Shown here piece by piece: positions 41,701 to 53,700 of a stretch of 64,000 bases of DNA. A model generated the notes under the pieces. The model had not been told where the DNA came from. It saw only the letters and a program-made list of their open reading frames with translations, and searched no databases. How positions within the stretch are numbered: position 1 is the first letter of the stretch; each line of letters begins with the position of its first letter. The DNA comes from Homarus americanus (Eukaryota > Arthropoda > Malacostraca > Decapoda > Nephropidae): positions 1,728,187-1,792,186 of the forward strand of contig NW_024738608.1 in assembly GCF_018991925.1 (NCBI RefSeq). The letters are read 5' to 3'. A program made the translations under genes and the position numbers.

Positions 41701-44700
41701 ACCAAGAGGAGAACCTGTGCGCTGCAGTGTGTGCAGTCACAATCGCAGCACTGGATCAGGATGGGTGCATCACTATGAACGAAGACACAGTGTGCAAAGC
41801 GGCTGCGGACGACCCAGTATACCAGGTTCTTGTGTCGAGGGTGCTGGCGGACGACTCGCGCCCCCACAAGTCACAGGAGGTGGCCTGTCTGCGCCCGTAC
41901 TTCTCGGTGAGGGACAGGTTGGCTGTGGTCAGGGGTTTGGTCACCTACACCTTTGACCAGGGCTGCGTGCGCCTTGTCATCCCCGACTCCCTCCGCCACC
42001 GGGTCGCCGTTAACCTGCATGTGGGGCACCAGGGCCTCGACTCAATGCTCAGGCGGGCCCGGCAGTCTGTCTATTGGCCTGGCATGGAGGGTGACCTGCA
42101 GTATCATCGGTCCCGGTGTGCTGCTTGCGAGACCCACGCCCCTTCCCAGCCTCCGGAGTCGTTGGTTCTGACCCCAGCGCCAGACTATCCCTTTCAACAA
42201 GTGGTGGCCGATTTGTTCCACCTGCAGGGCCGCACGTACCTAGCATATGCTGACCGACTCACAGGTTGGCTGGAGATCGCCCACTTCCCCAACGAGGCCA
42301 CCTCTGGAAAAATCATCGCCAGTCTGCGGGCCTACTTCACGAGGTGGGGGGTACCTGAGCAGATCTCCACGGATGGAGGTACCAACCTTGCCAGCCTTGA
42401 GATGACAGATTTCCTCAAGTCATGGGGGGTCGAGGTGCGCCTCTCGTCGGCCCACTTCCCCCAGTCCAATGGCAGGGCAGAGGCTGGGGTCAAGGCTGCC
42501 AAGAGGCTCCTCAGGGATAACACTGGGCCCGGGGGTAGCCTGGACTGCGATAGGACATCCCAGGCCCTCCTCCAGTACCTGAACACGCCTCTGCGGGGGG
42601 TGAACAAGTCGCCCGCCCAACTTGCCACTGGCCGCCAGCTCCGTGACGGCGTTCCCGTGGCCAGACAGCACTATAAGGTGGACCAGCACTGGCGGCGGGC
42701 ACTTCGTATGAGGGAGGTGCGCTTGGCCGAAACCCAGGATGGGGTCCTTCTGTCGCGGAGGGAGGTGTCCCGCCAGCTGGCTCCCCTAGTCGTGGGCACG
42801 CAGGTGCGTGTGCAGGACGCAGCTACCAAGCTCTGGGACAGGACAGGCATAGTGGTGGAAGCCCGCCCTCACAGGCAGTATGCCGTCAGGTTGAGTGGCA
42901 GTGGCAGGGTGTCCATCCGCAACAGACGCCACCTGCGAAACGGCTCTACACCTGTGCCTACTACTCCGGTGGCGCACCAAGCTGTGCCTCCTGGCCCCCC
43001 TTCTGCTGTGCCCTCCATACCCGCGCCCTCCTCCGCACCCACGGCCCCTCCCCAGTCGAGCGCGGCCAGGCCCAGGAGAGGCCGTAGGCCTCCGGGCTGG
43101 TTAACGGACTACGTGGTGTAGTGTATGTGATGTAAAATAAGTTTAGAGGGTTTTTTTCTGTTTTTTTCCTTTGTTTGACTCGTTTTTCCTGCATTATTGT
43201 TGTTTTTATGAATGCATTGTTTTCCTTTTGTTAGTTCAAATGTGCATTGTCATTTCCTTTTAACTTGGGGGGGGGGGGAGATGTGAGATTGTGAAATGGA
43301 GTACCATCGTACAATATGTTTTCCCATGTGTTGAGGTGTGAGCTTGTCTGTGGCAGCGCCAGGTTGCCAGTCACCGTCTGATGCTGTAAGAGTAAAGTCT
43401 ACAAAGAACGTGGTCTACTATTCAAACCTCTCACACTCCCGGAAAAGCTTTCCACCTATTATTCTGGCTAATGGGGTTATTACTGTACAGTATTTGATTA
43501 TGTATAATAATGTTCATTATCACAGTTCGTATAGTAAAGTATATTATTACACACACGACTACTAGTGTACTGAATTTTTTTTTTCTCTTACAGGAAGATG
43601 TTTAATCACCAGGGGTTCAGGTGAGTCTCCAAAATTAGGATTAGTAAAAGTATTTAAAATCAATTTTTATGACTACAGTGTATGCGGGGAGTTTTCTGGT
43701 TAACTTGAAACTTCAAGTAAGCTTTTGAAAATTTTAAGAACATCACAAATCGGTTTTCAATTTGTGTGGTATTGAAATTTTCCCTGTAATCATCTCATTC
43801 AGAGCACATAAACATATAGACTTTAATACAGATATACAGATATAGAGATGAAAAAGTTTATTGGTATATGTACAACTACTCATAATGCCTTTTTGTACCC
43901 TGCTGTTCTGCTGGAGAGGAACATTGAAATGTGTGTATGTGCATCCAAACTTGTTTTCAATGCTGATGATGCCCAAAGATGTTTTATGGAATTTAGTTTG
44001 AAAGATTGTCTGTTTTGGGTAAATGCCAAACATGTTGTGCAATGAGTTGTAATGTGTGAGGCAGCATTGTAATGTGGACAGACTTGATTGTAGATGGATT
44101 CAGTGTTGTCTTGATATTGGTTAAAAAAAGAGTTGTAACCATATTATAGTTTTATAAGACTATGTAAGAGTGATTTTATATAGAAGTTTGTTTACCATGA
44201 TGTTTGATTAGAGTTTTTAGATGGAAAGGTTGTTCGGTGATTGTGTTTGTTGATGGTCATTGACTGGTGTAGGTGGGATAGTGTTGAGTGTTTAGGAGTT
44301 GTGTTGTGCAATGATGCATTTTTTGTGTCTGGGGAAGGGGATTGGTTCACTATAAAGCAATAGGGATGAGGGATATTGCAGTAAATCTTTAAACTACAGT
44401 ATCTCATTTGATCACAAGGTGGTTTTATTGCTTCTTCGTTGCTGACTATTCTGATATGAAATCTAATGAAGAAGATCAAACCTTTGCTTTTCTTTTTTCA
44501 GTGAATATTACATAAATGAAGAGGATGAAAAAGCTGTTTTGTTAGACATGCTGAGTGAAGGTGGAACCAAGCCACATAATATCCATCTGGCTGATATTTA
44601 CCACAATGTCGTTGCAAAGGCTCCACAAAGTAAGTTAAAAGATATTTGTTTCATGGAGCATTCAAAAAAATAAAATATGATAGCAGTATCAGATGTATTT

Positions 44701-47700
44701 GAATGTTGTTTAGATACAGGTGTACCCCGATAACTGATGCATATAGGGACCGGGAAAAGTCGTTGAATAGTGAATCGATGGTTATCAAGCAATTAATCCC
44801 ATAAGAACATAACAAATTCAGGGAGTTAAGGACCGGCCATCCTCCATAAACTCCCATCTACCCTCGACATATCTCTTTTGTGCACACCGGCAAGCAAGAA
44901 AATTTACCAGACTTATATATCAATCAAATAAAACTCTAACTACTGTACAGTAAATACTGTATTTACTTGTGTTGAACTGTTGAGTCGGCATTCCTCCCTG
45001 AGGCTGGAGGAATATGTTGGCTAGGGTGAAGGGTGCAGTATTGTCAGGGTTCTTAAACCCAGTGAATGTAGGTGGAGAGACTGGCAGAGGGGCTGGCTGA
45101 TGCTTTTTCTTCATAAATAATGCACAGACGGCGGATGAAGTTGATGGTGAAGAGTCTGGCTGATGCTTTTTCTTCCTAAAAAGGTTACAGATGGCAGAGG
45201 AAGTTGGTAGTTGAGGCTCTTCTCACTGAGACTTAGAAACAGGCCTAAAGAAATCTGTGACCTTGACCTGTTTTGTCTGCCCTTTCTTCTAACGGTGAAG
45301 CTTCTTGTAGCAGCTGGACAAATCCTCGAAGCCATTTTGGATCTTGAGGCTGAGTTCAGCATCAGAGTCCAGGTAAAAAAAATTCTGGCTGGTGGTCCAC
45401 ATGCTTTCCAGGATTATTTCAAGCTTTGCCAAAGTTAAAGTAGGGAAGGTGCATGGTGACTCCTCTGCTTCCTGCTTCTTCTGCTCCTCCATCTCCAACA
45501 GTCTTCATTACTGAGTTCCTTCTCATGAGAGATGAGGAGCTCAGTGATTTCCTCTTCTGTGACCTCATTGAAGCCAGCTTGCTTTGCCAAAGAGACAATT
45601 TTATTGGTGACCTCAGGGACATCTGGTGCACGGTTGTAGCCCCAGGAAGCTATGGACAGTCTCAGGCCAAAGCGGTCACCACACACCATTCATCGTAGGA
45701 GGTGGCAATTCCTCCCAGGACTGTGTCATGTTGTCAAGGACTTTCTTGATATTATACCCCTTCCAGAAGTCTCTCACAGACAATCTACCACTGTCTGTTT
45801 CAGCTACCATCTGCACAATCACATGGCATGTGTAGTGAGCCTTAAATGTGGCTATTTCACCTTGATCAAGGGGCTGGAGCAGTGCAGTGGTGTTTGTGGC
45901 AAAACATTACCTCGATGTTGTCACACCAGTCAACCATAGTCTGTGGGTGGCAAGGGACATTGTCTAAAACAGGAGGCATTTTTTAGACAGATTGTTAGCT
46001 ACTGTGTACTGTGTGATGAACTGTGACAGATAGTTGTAAATACAGTACAGTGAACCCTCACTTTACGCGGTTAATTCAACCCACGGCGGCCCATGTAAAG
46101 TGAGAAACGCGTAAAGTGAACAACATAACATATGGGATTAATTGAAATAGAGACCGGGCCGACCCCCAAACTCCACTTTTTCCCGACACAATACGTACGT
46201 TTTACTAAAAATAACATCTTAACTTTATGATGGTATTCATCCACACATAATATAGAAGGGAACAGTCAATAAGAGAAGAATAAACTGAAGGTTAGGTTAG
46301 AAAAAAACAAGGTTGGGGGTTAACACTTACGTTAGTAGAAGAGATGGGTCGGCGTAGGGAATGGAGGCTGGTTCCAAGGCAGAGGGCAGGCTACTGGCCC
46401 TCAGGTGAGTCTTCATCGGTGTCATCCACACTTACTAGTGCCTCCCTGACAAATCCCTCAAAGTCATCATCACTGTCTCTGCCTCTGTCACTATCACTGG
46501 CTTGGGCTGGCTGTGGTGGGTTGCGGGCGAAGAACTCTGTTATGCTTTGCTGACAGCTGGTGTTTATGTTGTCGTGATAAACCTTGATGTAAGGCTCCAT
46601 AGTCTGCAACAGCTGGGTAGTGAAGATTTCATACCTGTTTGCGTCAGGGTCGTCGGAAAGGAGGAGCTTGACTTTCTCAATACACTCGATGGCACCCCTA
46701 ACATTACTATGGGATAAGTGGCGTTCTTCTTGGGATGACACACCACCTGCCTCTTCACTGACGTCATCATCATCTACCATCTCGTCGGAAGTCACATCAG
46801 GATCCCTTATCACCTCCAGGATGTCATCGTTGGTGGTCTCGGAGAAGCCTGCAACTGTAACACTCTGCGCAGCTTCTCTGGTAAGGTCCACTCCTACTGC
46901 AACAGTCTGAACCTCACCAGTCACAGATTTACTCTGCCTAACACCCGGAATGCCTTGCAACACATGTCTCCATGCGTGACGAACAGTTGCTACAGACAGC
47001 TGATCCCATGCCTCCACCAAGAAGTCCACAGCTTTCTTGACATTGAATGTTCTCCAGAATTGTTTTAAAAGTACTTCTTGCTCTGCCAACTGTTGATTCT
47101 CGTCGTCTTCACTCTTGCTATCCGTGTTGGTGTCACTCAGGTTACGCAACTCTTCCTTGGTGTTGGTGTAGTCGTTCAGGAGGTTGAATTTTTTAGCAGA
47201 AAATGCAGCTTTTACATTACAGATCAATTCTTGGTCCATGGGCTGCAATATAGACGTAGTGTTGGGAGGAAGGAAGACCACTTTTACGTTGGGGTGACGA
47301 TCTAACAGTAGGGACGAGTGTCCTGGTGCGTTGTCCAGCAGCAACAAAATCTTGAATGGCACATTATGTTGCTCACAGAATTTCTTCACATCGGGAACGA
47401 AACAGTCATCAAACCAGGAGAGGGACAGTGTAGAGAACATCCACGCCTTACGTGCAGTCAGCCAGTGGACATTTAGCTTGGTCATGTCCATGCTCTTTTA
47501 GGCGTGCGGCTTGCGTGCTGTGTGGATCACCGATAACTTGAGCTTACAGGTACCAGAGGCATTGGTGGTAAACAGGACGGTGATGCGCTCCTTCTGCAAC
47601 TACCGGCCCCGAATCTTGCTGGCATTCTTCACAACGAAGGTCTTGGAAGGTAGCTTTTTCCAAAAAAGACCAGATTCGACCATGTTAAACACCTGGTCGT

Positions 47701-50700
47701 CGGTGTACTGTCCTTCCTCCATAATCTCACGTAAAAACGGAGGAAATTCCCCAGCCGCAACACGGTCAGCACTAGCTTCTTCACCACCAATGTTGATATT
47801 GGTGATCTTGTTCCTCTTCTTAAACCTCTGTAACCACCCAGAGGAAGCATTAAAGGGTTTGGGCTCTGTTATTCCCATCTTTCATGACACTGCAGCATAC
47901 AGTTCACGTGCGTACTCCTTAATAGAGCGCGTGTCCACCGCCATGTTCCGTCGCGCCTGACGCACCAAGTAGCTCACAAGTAATTTTTCCGTCTTGAGAA
48001 GCACCTGGTTGTGGAAATACTTGATCATAGAAGCACCTGTAGTCTTTGTGATGTTCATGTGCTCCTTTATCTTGGCTGCATCCTCCTTTATCGTCCGGAT
48101 CGTAGATTCGTTCACACCATGCTGGCGCGCCAAATCAACCTGTCTTGTTCCTTTCTCCAACTCTTGGATGATCTTGTACTTCACCTCGTAGCTTAAGGAA
48201 CGTCGTGTCTTCTTTGGCTTAGGGCGGCTGGGTCCAGGCAAGGAAAGGTTTCTCTCTGGGGGTGGTGGTCCGGCGGAAGCCATTTTACAGAACAATGGAT
48301 GCACGATTACACGGTGTGGCCTGGAGGGATGAAACTGCTGCGGCTATGTCAAGCGTCGTCTTTCCTCCCTCCCTCCCTCCCCCGGGTGGACACGTCATAT
48401 TACTTTAAACCAATTACAGCTAGCAGCGGAGGGAGGTAGGGATGCATGGCCAATCACAGTCCGATACGTCAGTGATAACGCAACAGAGACATGCACTGCG
48501 CAACCTTACCGCGCGGCTTGCCCAGGCGGAGGCGGGAGCAGGTGGGAGGGGCGAATCTAAAAATAGCGTCGAGCCAGACACTCTCCGCGTAAAGGGGTAC
48601 ACGCACCGCGGAATGTGAGCATCCTGGTTTTGGCAGGGTACCGCGTAAACGTGGAAACGCGGAATGTGGGACCGCGTAAAGCGAGGGTTGACTGTATTCA
48701 CATATTCTCTTTCAGTGAAGACGAGCCCAGGAGGGCTCAGCGACATTCACTGAGTGACTTAAAGGCAAGGAATAGTCACAACGATCTAAACGACTTCACA
48801 AAGAAGACGTGTTGTGGTCGCCATGATGCTGACCAGAGATCGTATAAGAAATTGTCCCAAATACAATAATTGAGAGCCATAACAAAATAAAAGTCACTCT
48901 ACTTCATCACTGTGCTAATAAGTACAAATACCATATATAAAATCCTCACGGAGCTTAGTATTTCAGCAATTACAACACAAATTCGAGGAGCTCTCCTTCG
49001 TGTGTATTTACAGCTGAATCGCCAGGCAAGAGATGAAGGTCGTGATGCGTATGGTGGGGGGTGAAGGAGGGGGTTTTGAGAATTGCAATTAAATGCCAGG
49101 TAGTGACGTGTCCTCCTAATATTACTTATTAAGTAATTATTATTTGTTTTAATTGCCTGTATGTTGGCGTGGTGAGTTAGCTAGGAATTAACATACCTAG
49201 GTAACATTGCTGAGCGTCGCATTCCGACTTGAACAAAAATAACAATAACACAGCTTGGTCTGATAGGGGAAAAGAAAGGGGGATGTAGCCACAGGGACAG
49301 TCTAACTTGGCAACCTACTGTAGTATCTTGGGTTATTTAATGGGAGAATGACGAGTCACATGGTCTGTCTGGCTGGTTGTTTATTCTCTGTTCTTCGTTA
49401 CAATGTGCCTAACACATTTCGTGTTTACACAAGCCTAAACACTTTCTGACTTTGGTAAGAAGTAACATAATATATAATATATATATTCAATAAAGGCAGC
49501 ATATAAACATACATACCGTATATACTCGTGTATAGTTCGAGTTTTTAAGACCAAATTTTTAGGCAAAAAATTGGGGGTCGTCCTATACATGCGTAATAGT
49601 TTTGTTAGGTTGAACCCGTGCATGATGGGAAGGGCGAGGAGCAACTTTTAGCTTCAGACATGAAAAATATTTACCATTTGCTGCCAGTAAACAATGGAAA
49701 CGTAAAATATGTACCAATTAGTAATGAAAAGTTGTGCAGTTCCTTCAGTAAATGAAGCTCACCAACTTACAATAGGCTAAATTACCTTACAATGTGCTTT
49801 CAGTAGTCTATGTTGAAGTTCTTAGCACAGGCTAACTTATCATATCATATACGGTATCACAGTTCTCATTGATCTACAAAAAATACCGGTAATAAAAACC
49901 TTTTCGATATTTCACACTTAATATAATACCCGGTAATCTACTTCAACCTCCTATTGTTTACAACGACGCATGACGCACCACCAGCTGTATCACCTAGACG
50001 GTACACGTGTTTTTCGAATCGTTTTCAGTTAAAAAACTGTTACATCACATGTATATTTTACCTTAACTGTGCCTGAATGAATATGTTCTCGGAAATAAAT
50101 AGTAGTTTTGCTAAAACGTGATATATTTTAATGTAAAATAGGATAAAATACATGACGAAAACAAAAGATTTTACCTAACCTTCCGATGTTCAAGAGAAGT
50201 TACTCGTTTTTTTAATAGTTTTTGGTTAAAATATTGTTATATTACAAGGGTATTCTATTCATACTGTGCTTGATATAATGCATTCACGGAAATGTAATAT
50301 TTTTGCTGAACGTACGTATTACAGTGGAAAGTGGGATAAAATTGTGACGAAAACAATGACTTTCGCTTTCTTTCGTTCAAAAGATGTTACCGTAATCGCT
50401 TTTCGAATGGTTTTCAGTTAAAAAACTGTTGTATTACGATAATATTCTATCCTAATTGACTTGAATAAATACTACGATACCATATTTATGAATATTTTCA
50501 TTAAAATCCATCAAAATCATTTTCCTTGTCATCGTCTGCAGCACCAAACAGCTTTTCCCAGTCCTCTCCTTGAACAGGGCTAGAGGGTACGTGTTTTTCG
50601 AATCGTTTTCAGTTAAAAAACTATTACACCACACGTATATTTTACCTAAACTGCGCCTGAATGAATATATTCTCGGAAATAAAAGTAGTTTTGCTGAAAG

Positions 50701-53700
50701 GTGATGTATTTCAATGTAAAATAGGATAAAATACATGACAAAAACAAAAGACTTTACCTAAGCTTCTGTTCTTGAGATGTTACTCGTTTTTTAATAGTTT
50801 TCGGTTAAAATTTTGTTATATTATAATGATATTCTATTCACACTGTGCTTGATATAATACATTCACGGAAAGGTAATATTTTTGCTGAAATTACGTACGT
50901 ATTAAAGTGGAAAGTGGGATAAAATCGTGACGAAAACAATGACTTTCGCTTTCTTTCGTTCAAAAGATGTTACCATAATCGCTTTTCGAATGGTTTAGTT
51001 AAAAACTGTTGTATTACAATAATATTCCCTTCTAACTGACTTGAATAAATACTTGAATGGAGATATACAGTACAATATTTTTGTTGAAACTACCCGCGTT
51101 TCAGTGTAAAGTGTCGTATAATAAATGGTAAACAATTTGCCTTCGGCACTCGTGTTTCATGCACGGCGAGCCTCAGTTTATAGGACGTAGAGCGTTTTTA
51201 CTGAAGGTTTTGCTGTAAAATTAATATTACTCTGTACTATTTAATTTATATTAAGCTATTTTATATGTATGTGACTCATAATTAATTAAATGTACAATAC
51301 CGATATTCCTTAGTGAAGAAACAGGCAACTTAGTTAGGCTTTGACAAGTTTTATCCATGGCCATGGAACTTAACCCCCTATTTCCCATAAACCTATAATT
51401 TTGTCAGCCAACCCTATAATTTTACAAGGGACTACTCTACTGTAAGATAAATCTGCCTTCATCAACTTTTAGTACTGTAATCTGAAAATGACAGAAAGAA
51501 ATTAAGCAAAATCACTCTCCTCGTGAGGCACTTTCTGACCAGCATTGTTTTTCTCACCTAGGGCCGGATTCAGGAGTGGGTAAAGTGGGCAGCTGCCCAG
51601 GGGCCTCCACATGTGCGGTAGTAGCTATATCAGGGCTGGTCGACTTGAAACCACATGAATGACTCCAGTCATGTCTCACTTTTGTGTGTGTGTGTGTGTT
51701 GGGAATTTGTACACTATCAATAAATATACAGTTAATTAAAAATTTCTCAATGTTCTAATTTTCTCAATATAACTGCATATGGCTTCAAAATTCTCCAAAG
51801 AAGTGTTTAAATTTAAAAATTTTCCCGGGGGGCTTACAGCGCCTCCCGGAACTCCCAGATGTTTAGGCTCGCTTCACTCGCCACCCCACCCTCTTGGGGT
51901 AGTTATAATGAGGGGGGCCTCCACAAAGAGGCTGCCCATGGGCCTCCACAGGGTTAAATCTGGCACTGTTCTCACCTCCATACATCTCTTCACATTGACC
52001 TTTTGGAGTCGAGCATTTTCTTTAGTCATTTGATCTGAAAAAGTTGAAGATAGATCTAATACTGTTTCTCAAATCATTAATAAACTAACAGTCTTGAAAT
52101 ATAAACACTATTAGTTGACATGTGGGGACACCAGAGAAGAGTTTATGATAGTATTTTAGCCACAACAATCACTCTGGGTGAGAGCCATACCTATCTGCTA
52201 ATAATTTAATTTACCAGTAATATTTATGACCATGCATAATGAGAGATATTTTTTGTATTCAGTACCATACTCTATATTTTAATAGTTTTGTTTTATTATC
52301 TAATTCTTTCTGTGTTAATGTTTCCAGAATACTTCAATGTATCATTTTATGATATCCTTTATGACAAGACAACATGGCAGAACAACCAGTTGATAACGAC
52401 ATTACAGGAGATGACTATGTTTGGACAACATGAACCTTCCTGTGAAAATCATGGCAGAGAGTTGATCCAGGGGGTGAGTCTATTTCAATCATCCTCAAAT
52501 GCATGAGATATATAGATAAAATAATTACAAGTTATTTGATTTTGATAGTAATATAAATACGAGTACAATACTGTACAAGATGTAAATTTTTTAAAAGTTG
52601 AGTAAATTGATTTTAATAAATGGGGAGGGGAGCTTGATGGTTTGGCTTAAAGCAAAAGGGGAGCGTCATGTGAAAAAGTTTGGGAACCATCGGTTTAGAG
52701 GCTTAAATGACTAAGTAAGGAAATAATTAAAAGCCTTTAATGCATTGATAATACAGCCATATTAGTTTTTTTAATCTTATGTTCCACAGCTACCAAAGAA
52801 GGTCAGGTATCCCGATTTCATACCACTCAAGCCCCAGCACCAAAAGTGTACCAGCAACCTCCAGGATGCTGAAGTGCACAAACCAGAGACAAAGTCAAGT
52901 GTACCACCACCCACTAATCAATCCAGTGGTGAGGAAAGAAAACGAGGTAAAATTTTTTTTATTATTTTGGTATTCACCAGTAAGTCCGTTGAGTATTGTA
53001 TGAAAACTAAGTTGCATTGAAAGAGAAAAACTTTTTTCTCTCTGGAGTTGTTTAGGGACTTTATACTGTATAGGACCTTTAATAAGATGACAAGGAAAAA
53101 AATACTGTGATTGAGCAAAAGAAAAGTAGATGATGATTTTGGTAAGAAGGTTGTGGGGTATAATTTGTGTTTGTGTTCACACTCAGGATGGAATGGAGGA
53201 AGGAAACTCACAATGCGCTCTCTGTATACATGTTGTATTGGATGTACAATGTAGCTTGGTGCTGGGAAGTGGCAGCGTGGTTACAAGCATGATGTAGAGA
53301 GAGCTGGTTGGTGAGGGTGCTCAGAGGAGGACAGCTTGTGGGTCGCCATGCTCGCCGGCGGGAGCGAGGGCCGCCAGGCAGCGGCGGAGGAGGAGGAGGA
53401 GGTGTTGCTTGCTGGTTGGTGTAGGTAGAAAAGGGCGAGGTCACCACGAGGTCAGGTCTTTTATCGCGGAGGTAGGCGTGGCTTAATAGTTGACCTCCGC
53501 TCCGTGGGCGGCGCTGGTTGACCTAGACCACGAGGCATACACTGCGGAATTCGCGGGGTCGGCTACTCAGTGACAAACAGCGTTTGTAGGGGAGAAATCC
53601 ACTACAGTACTCCCCCCTTCCCTCCAGGCGGTGTAGGAGACTTGTTGTCTGCAGGGGAGCATGGCACATGTGAGGTAGAACGGGCGGTGCATGCCACATG

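Larger units (their letters stand above)
38504..43435 (+). mobile_element. Full-length Ty3/gypsy-like LTR retrotransposon, inactivated
   Basis: The 4932-bp element has 154-bp LTRs (TGTGAG...CTCACA), a 5-bp target duplication CTCCC (38499-38503 and 43436-43440), a TGGCGCAGTGAG primer-binding-like site directly after the 5' LTR, and a G-rich polypurine tract (43267-43281) before the 3' LTR. Coding order is Gag with CCHC knuckle, protease, RT, RNase H, integrase, the Ty3/gypsy order. Stops and frameshifts break it. By hand the LTRs differ at about seven positions, so it is not very recent. It occupies the 11-kb intron in the sense orientation. Confidence 0.95.
32593..43593 (+). other. Intron I-J, 11.0 kb, densely nested transposons
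   Basis: It contains, in order, a CAGTGATATCC-type element, a hAT-like MITE, an inverted copy of the former, a second CAGTGATATCC-type element split by a Jerky/Tigger-like element, a diverged tandem duplication and a full-length gypsy-like retrotransposon. Confidence 0.85.
44630..52327 (+). other. Intron K-L, 7.7 kb
   Basis: It holds two Tigger-type elements back to back, a repeat region related to the insert at 35755, and a hAT-like MITE. No recognised feature lies in 48697-49500, 51231-51550 or 51977-52327. Confidence 0.8.

Noticed and set aside
38504..43435. Reading the gypsy-like element as an endogenous retrovirus with envelope
   Set aside because: No envelope-like ORF lies between integrase and the 3' LTR. 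It is an ordinary LTR retrotransposon.
45211..45939. Plus-strand ORFs of 70-95 aa
   Set aside because: They are shadows of the minus-strand Tigger transposase remnants.
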